A stretch of DNA of 64,000 nucleotides from Trichaptum fuscoviolaceum. Its lineage: Eukaryota > Basidiomycota > Agaricomycetes > Hymenochaetales > Trichaptaceae. The DNA lies in NCBI GenBank assembly GCA_910574455.1, contig CAJSYZ010000007.1, positions 4,893,974-4,957,973 of the forward strand, written 5' to 3'. Both the position numbers and the translations under genes were made by a program. This document shows, in pieces, positions 32,267-43,676 of this stretch (its first letter is position 1; each line of letters opens with the position of its first letter). The notes under the pieces are model-generated. The model was given only the letters and a program-made list of their open reading frames with translations. It had not been told where the DNA came from and did not search any database.

Positions 32267-34406
32267 TTACCGAACCTTGAAAGATTGTACAATCATAGGG
32301 CCATCAGAAACTCCGGCTTCACCACCGTCTCTATTCCGGACGACGTAGTGAATCTCAATATCAAGTTCCCTGGAGTTATCAACGCTCTTGCGACAATGGA
32401 ACGTCCCAGAGACAACGGTGTCTGTCGGTAAAGTGCATATCAGTACCCCAAATTATTTGCAGTGCGTCAATTCCTATGCATTACCTTCATGCATGACAAT
32501 AGGCTCGCGAAGTAAGAACAGAGTTTGTCTCCAGTGCGTGGGCACACTCTCTGGCCCAGTCGTGAAACTCTTAGTCGTGTCCTTGGGTGCATCCTTCTCC
32601 TTCGACTTGTAGGTGCTCGCCCGACGCAGTTTGTCCTTGCGCAGCGGCGATGTCGGTGAGTGTGCATCAGGCGAGCGGGTGCGCTCAGGAGACGTCGTCC
32701 GACTTAGCGATCGACCACCACCGACGCGCCACACCTCTGCGAGGATCACTTCACCGTCCTTCACCGCTTGCGCGGACACATCTTGCGCAACCTGCTCGCC
32801 CGTCGCACTGAAGAAGGTATCGAAGTACAGGATGAAGGCGTGCGCGACCCTTCGTTGGGGCGACGTACCGCGCAGCTCGAAAGGCGCAGAGAAAGATAGT
32901 TGCCGGGGTGTGACAGTGCCGCAATTGATGTCTTTAACAATGACTGAGTCGCTCAGCATTTCGTCCTGCCCTACGATGTCAGCTATGGCTTCTTCATATA
33001 CGCCGTCAGCCATCACCGACATATCAAAACCTAAACGGATGTGAGCAATTACTTTATGGGTTTCGTTCAACTTCACTTACCATAAATATCGGACCAGAAC
33101 TCCACGCGTTCCTTGTAGACCTCTTGTGCGGTGCAGAGACCTAACAGCATGCGCGTCTGGCTGGGTACCATGACTCCTGCTTTCCCTTCTCTACCCACTC
33201 TTCCGATTTCCGCGTCATAATTTTCGGGCAAAGGCTTTAGGAATCGATCCCGTGCAACAAGTACAGAGTCAAGCATGGACTCATATAGAAGAGCATAACC
33301 CATCCATTCCGAGATAATTACGTCGACATGGTTGATGCCATCCGGCAATTTGATGTCCTCGACTTTGCCCTTGATAACTCTTTGAAGGGTCAGAAGCAGG
33401 CTGTCAGACCACAGTAGAGTACGTACGTTATTACATCTTCCAAGTCATTCACTTTCACGATCTTCCTTGCTTTTTCGACTATGTCGCTTGCGTCGACAGC
33501 AATAACACGCTTTGCACCTGCTCGTGCAGCAAAGAGGGATAAGATTCCCGTCCCACAGCCAACGTCGAGCACAACGGCATCTTGAAATAATCCGGGAGAG
33601 TTCATGATAAATGAGGCGTATGTCGCCGTGCGGACTCTATCGCGTAGCATGGTCGCGTGGATCTCTGTGATAGCATATACGAATGAGAACTGTCAAGAAT
33701 GGAAGACATTGAGATACATACCATTCATTCCGTAGCTTTCGAAATAGTGAGAGTCATCGTCTCGCTTTGGCTGCTCGGCTGACGACCCTTCCTTTGAATC
33801 GTCCAGAGATCGCGTCACCTCTGAAGTTCGCAGTTGTTTGTCAACAAATGCGCGAAAATCGGCGAGATCTTGCTTGGCCTGATCAAGCTTTCGCTTTAGA
33901 GCACGGATGACATCGTCTTTGTCTTTGGCACGCGATTCCGATTCTGAGTCCGACCAGTCGTCCGATCCAACTTGCAGCAAGGGATCATTCTCGACAACTG
34001 GAATAAGATATTCATCTTTTGAGAACAAGTCTTCGCTGCCGTTCAAAACTAGCACATCTTGAGGCTTGGGATTCTCCTTGCGAATGTAGTTGATTAATCT
34101 TGCTCTTCTGTGAAAATCGAGATCCAACTTCTTTGAGATCTCTTCGAGATCCACGCCGAACTTCTCCTTATCATATTTCAGAACAGCTTCAACCGAAGGA
34201 AGTGATGATGAATCGAAGAGGGACATATAGGATTTCTTGTTTTCAGACTCCGATACCCAGTCATCCCAATTCTCATCGTCATCGTCTCCCGTGGACGAAG
34301 ATGTGTCCGATTCCGGAGGCACGTCCTCATCCTGAGTTTGCGTCGATTGTTGAACTTGTGTTTTCTCGAGTTCATTGACCGAAGCAGGCAGCTTATGAAG
34401 ACTCAT
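32267..34406 (-). CDS. Protein arginine N-methyltransferase 3 (PRMT3-like), 640 aa
   Basis: Exons 33722-34406, 33427-33664, 33081-33379, 32485-33030 and 32267-32421 close in frame. The enzyme transfers methyl groups from S-adenosylmethionine to arginines; PRMT3 acts on ribosomal protein in the cytosol. Visible motifs are SAM-binding VLDVGCGTGILSLFAARAGA, the double-E loop SEWMGYALLYESMLDSV, and the THW loop VPTHWRQTLF. The acidic N-terminus leads into a segment homologous to the PRMT3 C2H2 zinc finger, but the four ligand positions read S62, D65, Y78 and F83, so zinc binding looks lost. A roughly 55-residue Ser/Arg/Lys-rich insert (SLSRTTSPERTRSPDAHS onward) precedes THW. A Glu/Lys coiled segment sits near residues 185-205. 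Confidence 0.92.
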
Positions 34407-35426
34407 AGTGAGTAGTTACTAAGGAGATGAGGCAGATTTTGAACAGTTAAGCAAGAAACAGATGTACGATGTCGAAACTCGAAAGAACGCCTTGGAAATT
34501 GGAAGGACTAAATTTGCTCAACTTCAAGTTGCTAAATCTAAACCTAAATCTACCTCAGGCTTCCATTTTTGGAAGATAACCGTATCTCAGACTTACTATA
34601 CGAAGTAGTATTCAAGTCACAAAGTACGTAAGCAACTTTAAGTTCAAATTCCCATGCTTTCCTGCTGAGTGCTCCGAGTCGTTCAACTGTACTTCAACAC
34701 TTTCACTTGGGACCATTGAACTGAACGCTATATTTTATCTTGTATCTGTTTCATCTTCGAAAACGTCTGCCGTGGTACGTCTCCGTGGGTGCCATGCATC
34801 TGATTAAACTCACCTCCAGGCAATCATTGTGATAATATGACTCGTTGAGCTCGTTCCGGAGCCGATTTCAGGATATTCAATCTGCACGCCGGCACCATCG
34901 GTGGATAGTTCTGACTCGAGAAGGCTCTCTGCGTTTGATGAACATGTATGATGACTCGAAGGAAGGTTCCGCGACCGTCGGTTCCGCAGCAGCCCCAATT
35001 AATTATGGGATTTCCCTGAGATGCGTATTCCGACCCTCTCACGAGAAGGTGCGATCACTTCGGCACAGCAATCAACAGTTTCGTTTCGGTGGCGATGAGG
35101 CGTCAATCCCAACCCTATTCAAATGCTTTGTTTCGAGTCACATCGAAACTGAACCGCAGCTGATTGGCGGTAAGCGAACGGAGAAAGCACGGAGCTCAGT
35201 GCTCACGGAGAACCAAGTTGCTAATAGGTGTGTTGAACAATATATAAAGTAGTGCTCTGTCGAGGAGTCATGTTATCATTTCAACCGCGACCACCAACAA
35301 ACCGTCAACCAAAAAGCTTCTAATTTAACAGCTACTTTGTTGACTATCAGCAGCACCACATCTTCCGTCAGCACTACCACTCTGTCGACCAACGCAACGT
35401 CTACCTTCATCGCAACAACTTCTAAA
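34407..35426. other. Intergenic, divergent promoter region
   Basis: About 1 kb lies between the starts of PRMT3 (minus) and SYGFG copy 3 (plus). No gene is supported. A TATA-like tatataaa lies near 35240, upstream of the SYGFG gene. Confidence 0.45.
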
Positions 35427-35834
35427 ATGTCTTCCACAATGTTGAAGAGCACCACCCCTCGCGATTACTCCGCCGCCTTTGGTGAACTGTCCAGCACCTA
35501 CGGTTGCACGGGTTCCACTCCATCCCCGGCCCCTCTCACTGTACCGACGTTCTCGCTCCCCAAATTCCTTCGTCGACGCCGCGCAGCCAAGCGCTCTGGC
35601 TCTGTCTCCCCTTCGCCTCCGCCGCCGACACCATCAGACTCCGTCATGAGCCTCCCAGACTCCGACGTCCTCTCTTCACGCTCGTCATCCGACTCTGACC
35701 GCACGCTGACTCCCGGCACCGCGTCGCAGAAGCACAAAAACTACGAAATTGCTTTCGGCATGCTTTCTAGTTCGTACGGTTTCGGATCCAACATCGTCCC
35801 GGTCCCCAGCGCTCCTTCGAGATCCTCCAAGTAG
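35427..35834 (+). CDS. Small SYGFG-motif protein, copy 3 (135 aa)
   Basis: A single exon. It carries the same architecture as copies 1 and 2: N-terminal RDYSAAFGELSSTYGCTGS, a basic LPKFLRRRRAAK patch, a Pro/Ser-rich middle (SPSPPPPTPSDS), SSSDSDRTLTPGTASQKH, then NYEIAFGMLSSSYGFGSN and the terminal SAPSRSSK. It is more diverged from the other two than they are from each other, so it predates the inverted duplication. The start is chosen at MSSTMLKSTT, which aligns with the other starts; an in-frame ATG 90 nt upstream is possible. It converges on the dioxygenase at 36.5-38.2 kb. Confidence 0.78.
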   Translation: MSSTMLKSTTPRDYSAAFGELSSTYGCTGSTPSPAPLTVPTFSLPKFLRRRRAAKRSGSVSPSPPPPTPSDSVMSLPDSDVLSSRSSSDSDRTLTPGTASQKHKNYEIAFGMLSSSYGFGSNIVPVPSAPSRSSK

Positions 35835-36548
35835 AGTCTCAGAGAGCACACTACGCATTCGAATTCTCTACCACGAGCTATTCATTATAGCTCTACGATT
35901 AGCATAGGTGACGATATCGCCAACACTACCCCACGGCTATCGACCGGTCTTATGGCGTGCGGATACGGGAATACCATTCCGGCCGGCGTATCGCAGGACA
36001 CGCCATCCGGGTTATCGGAGGAGATGTAGTGAGAGACTCGCTAAGTTCTTTTAGCATTCGATCTACCACTTTCCTTCCTCCTCCTTTCTCTCTCTCTCCC
36101 TCCCCCTTTAGAACTACATGCACTTATCGAATTGAAGCCGTTCGATCTTCTCGTTTATCCCAAAAATCTAGAATACTTTATCTGTAATAGCTCCTGAGCA
36201 TTATCCCTCTCTTTCAATCTCATTGTGTTTCCAACGCTCAGAGCAGTCTGAATCTTCTTTTCCGCGAGATCTAGGTTCTTCGCGTTGCCTGACATGAAGA
36301 AAAGGGAAGTAAGCTTAGCTTTCACTACTACGCGAATAAAGACATCATCTACAACTTGATAATAATGTTCTACAACTAGTAAGAAGCGCTGTTTTTACCG
36401 ATAATCCTTTCAGGCCCTCTATTCTATCTTATTCAATTCGTGTAGCTACTATAGATTTAAATATCAGTTTTGTATCAAGAGTTCCAGATGTTCCTGAGTA
36501 CGTTTGACTTCTAGAAATAAATGCACGCCTCTCACAGACAAATCTATT
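35835..36548. other. Intergenic between convergent genes
   Basis: 3' flanks of SYGFG copy 3 and dioxygenase copy 2. A pyrimidine-rich tract (tcctttctctctctctccct) lies near 36081. No gene is supported. Confidence 0.5.
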
Positions 36549-38165
36549 TTATTTCTTGGCACCGTACGCCTTATCGACCCTTATTTTCACAAAATCTGCA
36601 GCCGAGATTGGCTCGTACTTAGCTGGTCGTTCAGCTGAGACACAAGTCGGAATTGCCTATATGTAACGTATTCGGATTTAGGAGCAGTATCGAAGGGCGG
36701 AGGGGAGGGAGAAAGAGACTGACCTCGAGCATAACACTGTAGTCGACGCCGAAGAAAAGGGGCATGGAGTAGCGCTCCATCCCGGTTCTGTTGATTGCAC
36801 GGTGCTTTGTTGATCTGAACACGTCATCTAGAACGGCAGGGGGCGACGTCTGGTGAGAGCTGATCGTGATGTGTGCTATTGGAAGGAAAGGACTCACTGG
36901 TCCAGGCTTGAAGCTGATCCCCGAGGCTGTGGACCACGCAAACAGTCAGTATGCGTGAAACAAAACAGATCAAGAACGGCGCACTTTATCACCAGTGTTC
37001 CGGGGATGGGAGGGGCATTAATCCATTCGTTCTTTGCGTTCAGTACCTGCAAGGCCTGAACTCCGGGCTCCTGCCACAGAATAGTGAAGCTCTAACATAA
37101 TGTAAGCAGTGATTTTAGATGAACGTCCGTTTAATAAACTATAACGTACCTCGAAACTGATATTTAATTATGCGTGAGGGCGACTTGCTTAGCATATATT
37201 GAACTCAACCGATCTCTAGTAACTCACTCAGTATGAGCACCAATACCGATCACTCTGTCGTCATGGGGTCCCGTCTGGGGGGGATAGTGGATTACTCTCA
37301 TAATTGCAGCTGTCTCTTTTGTCTATGTGAAGAGAGAGTTTTAGTATCCGGGTCATTGTGTACAAGAAGGGGCATCGAAGTTACCTTGTCCGTAAAGAAG
37401 TCTTCCTTAAGATCGAGTGCTAAGGCGAACAAAGGGAACAACTTCTTTCCGAGGGCGACGGCATCATCGCTGTATGATATTACGTTAGCAACGAGTCCCC
37501 CGGGACAGAAATATCACGATGACTCCGTACTAGTATTTCAATGTATCACCCTTAAAGTCCGGAAGGTCTTCTGTGGGCCAAAGATTCGGACTGGACATGG
37601 CATGATTCTCATTCCCATCATCTTTATCCGGGCCAATGTTAAACGCTTCATGCATATCGCCTGCGTTTTCCGGATCGAGATTTTGCTTCAGGAACCCGTT
37701 GTAACCTAGGAAGGTGGCGGATTTCTGAATGTCGCACTTCGCATAGGAGGCTCAGACTAGATTCTGGAAAACAAAAATGTGTTGTGCGCTCACCTTTGCT
37801 TTCACCTCATCCGGTAAAGCGAAGAACCTCTTCCCCGCTTCAACGGCTAGTTTGATATGGTCTTCCGGTATGCCATGGTTTTTAACTATGTCACGGTATG
37901 CTCTATGATTAGCATCGGACCTATGCATCCTTGTAACCAAGTCATACCATAGAAGAATCCGACGTTAATGCACGCATCACGGATAGCATTAGCAACTTGT
38001 CGTCTAACCGATAAGTCCGGATTGGAGGCCTCCTTCATGTCGCTGAACGTCAACTATTAGTGACCACTTTACTATCCGGCAAAGCTGCTTTCCTCACATA
38101 ATTGGTATGTTCTTGAAGCCATAGTCCGCGTTCTCCGCAGCTTGAAGCACAGTCTCCGCAGTCAT
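36549..38165 (-). CDS. IPNS-like 2-oxoglutarate/Fe(II)-dependent dioxygenase, copy 2 (331 aa)
   Basis: Eleven exons close in frame: 38098-38165, 37948-38042, 37794-37885, 37531-37736, 37385-37469, 37228-37322, 37150-37156, 36985-37091, 36898-36926, 36724-36827, 36549-36656. All exon lengths equal those of the paralogue except exon 4, which is two codons shorter. The iron ligands (HTD at 212-214, His270 in KHRAINRTG) and the R-x-S motif (RYSMPLFF) are intact, and it keeps the 7-nt microexon. The N-terminus MTAETVLQAAENADYGFKNI differs from copy 1 by a single residue over the first 23. It is the inverted duplicate of the gene at 28.7 kb and probably functional. Substrate unknown. Confidence 0.9.
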
Positions 38166-38730
38166 CGTTGGGTGGGGAAGGGAAAGGAGGTGCGATTGTT
38201 GTGGTTGGCAAGAAAGACTCGGAAAGATAAGTATGTGTCTGGGTTGAAGAGATAAACGGTCCATCGGCTTTGTGTCACTGCTCTTAATATTCCCACGGCT
38301 GTATAACTTCCTTATCGGACATGATATCTGGGTGCCAGTAATTAGTAGCGCAGGCACACTGGCACGTGCTTAGCCAGTCCTAAGCTTCCGGTTTTTGGCT
38401 ATGCATATTTTCCGACCGTCTTATCACGACCACAACATCGAGTCGCTTCCTTCTAGTCCCTCAGGTTGTTTGCGCCTCTCACAGTCATCTATACTATAAC
38501 AAGGTAATCATATTTAAATAAATGGGAATCTACATTGTGGAGGGAGGGGCGCATCTGGGCGCATGTGTTGAACTTACACCTTCCGAGGCTGCGTACTATT
38601 TGCTCGTGGCCTCGGGAGTCGGGACGCACTAGTCTTATCCCCTGGCTTGCCCTGGGCCTTGCTGATCATAATTCCGTGGGAACTGCTACTTCGTCCGAGG
38701 TTCCCCCGCACCTGTCCCGGAGTCCCTGGG

Positions 38731-38870
38731 TCCATAAGTCCACTTACTGGCTACATTAGTCCATGTACTTGCTACACTAGTCCGGGTACTGGCTACACTA
38801 GTCCGGGTACTTGCTACACTACTACTAGTAGTAGTCCGGGTACTGGCTACATTAGTCCATGTACTGGCTC
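38731..38870 (+). repeat. Tandem repeat, about 21-bp unit
   Basis: Five to six imperfect units of the form tactggctacactagtccggg run in series; one is expanded by actactagtagtag. The array ends exactly where glucan-synthase homology begins, so it may mark a recombination or deletion breakpoint. Confidence 0.8.
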
Positions 38871-41382
38871 ATTTGGAGCTTTGTATCTTGGTCGTGGTCG
38901 TACACTGACGATGTCGCCGCCCCCTGATCTGGCTGCCATTAAAGACATGGCGTCGGACGATAATCAATAATTCCTCCACTCAAAGGGCATCAACGGTCTC
39001 GATGGCATTGCCTTCCACTAATCAACATATCATTCTCTCATGAGCTCCCTTGGTATGGTCGGTAACTTACAGGTCGCTGCCAGTGATGATGTTGGCGTGA
39101 ACTTTGTCGACGCATGGCTGAAATGTTCGTGGCAAACAATTTTATCAATGCTCAGTTGGGCAAGACAGACCCGCGTCATATGTTCGGCACAAGTAACTTC
39201 GATGTCTACTACCGCTGGCAGAGCTTGGTAAACGGTCCCAAATTCAGTGTACTTGCGATGTTTGTTACGAGCTTGGTCATGCCTGGTGTTTCCCTTCTAT
39301 ACTACGGCAAGGAACAGAGATAACGGTGCTAGCAATTATCTATTTGGGTCAGTACCTTTTTCACATTCCATTTCATATCTCTCAAGACCTGAACACTGAT
39401 CTTGGAACAGTCGTCAAGCTATGCCCGCCAACCCCGCATGGCAGAGTCATGGATGCTATAAGCTCGGCTCAGATCAATATTCCAACATGCCGTTGCAGAA
39501 GGCTCTTACAGGCTGCTACAATGATTCGAAATCGCTTGATCACTTTGACCCGATGTCAGAGGTGCGGCGCATGTACACGCAGTTCAACTACCTCCGCTCT
39601 GTCTATGCTGCCCTCCAGGATGGATTTGACCTTGTGCAGTGCGGAGATGGGACACATTTCAAGCAGCTACTTGGTTCAAATCAGACGGAAATCGAACTGG
39701 GCTTATGGGCTGCCTCGCGTGCGGGGAGCTGAGCGGGACAGTCGTGAAGAATCTGTTTGCGCCGTTTGTTACGTACACTTTGCAAGACTCGCTGTCATCG
39801 TTCTTCAACAGCAACACGCGGTTCCAGGGACGCTTGAATAGTATCACGATGGATCTGTATAGCTTCAAGCTGCTTGTGCCTGAGGCGGAGCGGGTCACGG
39901 TCCCTCCGCAGTTAACGAGGTTCAGGCCAGGTCACGATGCTCGAATACAGACGGAGTCGGGCGATGCAAATGCAACGACGGTCGATATCAGCTTGGAATC
40001 TAATGTCCCGATAAACTGTGCCCAGGTGACGGCGAGCATCTCGTTCATCGTCTCAAGCTAGGGCAAGGGTGGAGGCCCCTCGATCACCGCAGGTTGCAAA
40101 CACCGATCCTGCAACGACTTCGGGTGCTGGGACGGGCTCGTGAGCGCGGAACGCAACGCTGACGGGCGTGTCAGACGATATTATCGACATCACTTTGAAT
40201 AACCCGCCTTCGCAGGACGGCACCTCGTCAACGAACGCACGCGACCATCTCCTCTTGCGCAAGGACTCCGCCCGCAATCCCATGGTCTTCCCCTCCGCGG
40301 ACTACGACAACAATGCGTTCGGGTTTGACTTGGGCTCTGGGAAGTACACGTTCACGCACCAGGCGCTGATATGTTCAGGTACTCATGGAATTACGGACAG
40401 AACTTGATGACGTGGGCTGCGTATGAGATGTGACGAGCATAGATAAGAGCTTGTCTGATAATGATGAAATTTGGTGGACAGGCGAGCAAATTATAGTGCA
40501 ATGTAAGGGCTTTTATTCCTATATGTGCTGTACACATACTTACTGATTCAGTTTGCGTTAGACTGGTCTGGTACTGCTGCTTCAGCCTATACTGTTGTGC
40601 ATGCGGACAGGAATTATGCTCAACAGCGCCGTGTCCCTCACTTCCTCGCCTGTGGTCCGTTCAGTACGTGGGGTTTCAACAGAGGAGTGGACTTCCAGAT
40701 GGACAATACTGCAGATGGACATTGGGAGCTCGAGATCATGCCGTCATTAATTTGTACGGTCGTTTTGCTGCGGAGAAGCTTGCTCATCTCATGGAGATGT
40801 ATCGGGACCGAGTGTACTCGAAGTCGGAGTAAACTGCTCTGCCTCCGTACTTGTTCAGTGGTGCCGACTTCGCTTTGATCCCTTCGTGTGATGAGCCGTT
40901 TGGTTTAGTCGCTGTCGAGTTCGGTCGCAAAGGTGCCTTTGGTGTTTGTGCTCGTCTTGGTGGTCTCGGTCTCATGCCTGGATGGGTAAGTTCATATTCT
41001 CTGTCTCGCCTCTCTCATCTGCTATCTGACTTTGGTTACATTGGTTCCCTGTCAAATCAAGTTCATCAGCACACATGTTGTCCCAGCTTACCATGACAAT
41101 TCAAATGGTGCTTAAGTCTATGGAAGACGAGGGTGCTATCTTGCATGCTCGATTGGCTGTCCAGCGTTTCCCGGTTGTTAAATGGCGTTAGCGACTCGGC
41201 GCATGGAAGAAGATTTCCACAAGCGCAGTATTGATACCAGTCTACAGATCTCTGGCTCTCTGGCATGGAGACCTTCGGATGGTGGAGCTGAGTATGCGCC
41301 TCGCATAGCGGTCATGGATACGGAAGACCTGGATCCTGAACATCGTGAAGAACCGACGCAGCCCAACTGGGACACACGATGA
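38869..41382 (+). pseudogene. Alpha-1,3-glucan synthase (Ags1/Mok1-like) pseudogene
   Basis: Fragments follow the order of the large fungal cell-wall alpha-1,3-glucan synthase but in several frames. The amylase-like part shows FGALYLGRGRT, then HMFGTSNFDVYYRWQSLVNG, LLYYGKEQ and HGCYKLGSDQYSN. A region with RFRPGHDARIQTESGDANAT follows, then ITLNNPPSQDG with DHLLLRKDSARNPMVFPS. After a large deletion comes the synthase part ([20 protein letters not shown]). Stops, frameshifts (for example near 39420 and 39720) and missing segments (a normal gene would need about 7 kb) show it is dead. It interrupts the inverted duplication between dioxygenase copy 2 and SYGFG copy 2. Confidence 0.85.
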
Positions 41383-42350
41383 TGGACAGTTCTGATGTTT
41401 TATCTTTTCTTTTTGTGCTTTTTGTGTGCTAGTAAAATTGTAGCTTAAGCCTTTCGTACATCTCGAAAGTTGTGGTATTGTATCCTGTAATCATTATCTA
41501 TTTCTATGGTTGTCTTTATTACTTATGTTTTTGCACTGGACCACGTCTTCTCGGTGAATTAATACACTTTCTAGGATGCTTACTTCTAGGATGCCTCTAA
41601 CTGTTTGCCGGTAGGATCTCCCCAGGACTGCAACCACAAAGGCCAATGGTGTTTGAACAAATACAGTTATTATATACATATGCGATACAATTCATCTGCT
41701 ACTATGTTTATTGGGAGGAATATAGCGGCGCTGGGATTTCCAATAGCATTCGCGCACGTCCAGATACCACGCCGGAATCTGTCACACGCTCATAGTATAC
41801 TTCCCATGCCCAAGTCCATACACGTCCTCGTCCAAGCCCACACATCAGTCACAAGGAACACTAGTACTGGTCGCTAGAACTAGCCCAGACTTGCCCTCGT
41901 CCACGTCCGCGCACAAGTCCCAAGGAACACAAGCTCAAAGCACAAGGGTCCCAAAGGAAAGCCAGGGAGCTTGCCACTACGGTGGCCCATATTGCAATCA
42001 AGACTCGCAAGGCACAAAGTTTTAACTACGCTTCCGGCTATCTCCCGATCGGCGCAGCGTCACTGTTCCTGGCGTTAATGCCGAATTTCATGCTGTAGTA
42101 AGCTGCGGGACTTGCTGCGGGACTGCTTTGCATCGCAGTCAAGTTCTGCAGATCATCGTGCGAGCGTCTGCGGCGGTTGTGGTCGAGTCATTTATTCTTC
42201 TGGAGTATTGCAGAGCTAACGATATAAAGGATGTATAATAATACTCGGAAACAGCATCATTCTCTGCAATTGCGACGACAAACTAAACAACAACCTTGCT
42301 ATCCACCACACTTGCTCACTACTCTCTTGCCACTGTACTTAGCTGCCATT
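41383..42350. other. Intergenic
   Basis: No gene is supported. Short tacacgtcctcgtccaagcc-like motifs recur at 41815-41950. The right end, from 42094, is the start of the inverted duplication and holds the promoter of SYGFG copy 2. Confidence 0.45.
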
Positions 42351-43424
42351 ATGAATTCTACTACCTTGAAGAGTACGAGTCCTCGCGACTTCCCCGCTGC
42401 CTTCGGTGAACTAACTAGCACCTACGGCCTCGCAGCGTCCACGCCATTTCCCGCACCAGCCCCCATCTCTCTTCCCAAGTTCCTTCGTCGCCGGCGTGCA
42501 ACCACGCAACCTGAAGCAACATCTTCAGCACCTACTGCGGTTACATCAAACATCAGCCTCATTGACTCCTCACGTCCGTCGTCCGACTCCGACCGCACAT
42601 TGACCTCTAGCACCACATCGCAGAAGCAGAAGCAGAAGGACTATGAGCACGCATTTGGTACCCTTGCCAGCTCGTATGGGTTTGGAAGCAGTGTCATCCC
42701 GGCCTCCACAGCTCCTTCGAGGTCCTCAAAGTAGCGACTCCCAGAGTGCAGTACCGCATGCTCTCGAGCTACACAATCTACCTATACCGTTGGCATAGGT
42801 GAACGACACCACTACCAACCCGTCCCTCGTCTATCGACCGCAACCGGTAAACAAGAACGGATCAGGGCTCTGGGCGCCCCAGTCCTACGCTGGCTATGAT
42901 GGAAGGAAACTTGAATTTCATCTTCTGACATAGACTTGCCCTCCGTCTTCTCCCACTGCGAACAAGCACATCTCGAATTCTTATCTTACGCGTTCTACCT
43001 CTGTAATAGCTTTGAGCATTATTGTTTATATTGTCGTCTTTCATTGCAATACAATATACCGGCTACTGTTATGCACAAATTCCGGTGCTCCGGCCGGAAG
43101 CTCAAAGCGGCATCTGAATTGGGAAGAACACCTTTATTTAAAGTAACGCAAGTATTATGGTTAGGGTTAAACTAGCAAACCGGCAAAAGTTAAGAGCCCG
43201 CCCCGCCCGAGGGCAGGAACAGGACAGGAAAATATTCCGACAGTGCATGCGAGACATGCCCGCACACAAGCCACAGCGTTCCTCTGAGGACAAGGTCGCC
43301 GTGCTATGAAGCAACTCTGCAGCCCACATCCCCAAGACATGAAGGGCGATGCGCCGTCAAGGTAAGTATGAAGTTTCAGGAGGACACCTGGAGGCTTTTA
43401 TATTCAAGTTCGCGCGCACGGACC
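42094..43424 (-). repeat. Right arm of the inverted segmental duplication
   Basis: Reverse complement of 26828-28144, including SYGFG copy 2 and the spacer with the ccgagggcaggaacaggaca motif. Differences are scattered substitutions and small indels, so the duplication is older than the retrotransposon but not ancient. Confidence 0.85.
42351..42734 (+). CDS. Small SYGFG-motif protein, copy 2 (127 aa)
   Basis: A single exon, the closest relative of copy 1: RDFPAAFGELTSTYGLAAS, LPKFLRRRRATTQ, then KDYEHAFGTLASSYGFGS and the end APSRSSK. Changes between the copies concentrate in the middle linker, while both motif ends are kept. This suggests selection on the motifs (inference). The start aligns with MNSTTLKSTS in copy 1. 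It is divergent to dioxygenase copy 2, although the glucan synthase relic now lies between them. Confidence 0.75.
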   Translation: MNSTTLKSTSPRDFPAAFGELTSTYGLAASTPFPAPAPISLPKFLRRRRATTQPEATSSAPTAVTSNISLIDSSRPSSDSDRTLTSSTTSQKQKQKDYEHAFGTLASSYGFGSSVIPASTAPSRSSK

Positions 43425-43676
43425 AAGTGTACGCCGGCGGCACGTAGTAGGATATACTCATCATGAATAGAGTACCACAGCTGCGGGCCACCAGAAAAAA
43501 AATCCTTCTTGAATCATGTTAACTTGAATGTATGAAGCTGTATATAAGAAAATTGAGACTGATTATTACGCTACCTAACTTCAAGTTAAAGGCTCAGGCT
43601 ACAAAGAGAACGTTGCCCAATTGCCTTGGTTTTGATTAAAGCACTGAGTGACCATAGGCATCTCTTCTACAATAGT
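42735..43676. other. Intergenic
   Basis: Mostly the right arm of the inverted duplication, with about 250 bp of unique sequence next to the first BTB gene. No gene is supported. Confidence 0.5.

Noticed and set aside
38731..38870. CRISPR-like array
   Set aside because: Direct tandem units without unique spacers, in a fungal genome; a simple tandem repeat.
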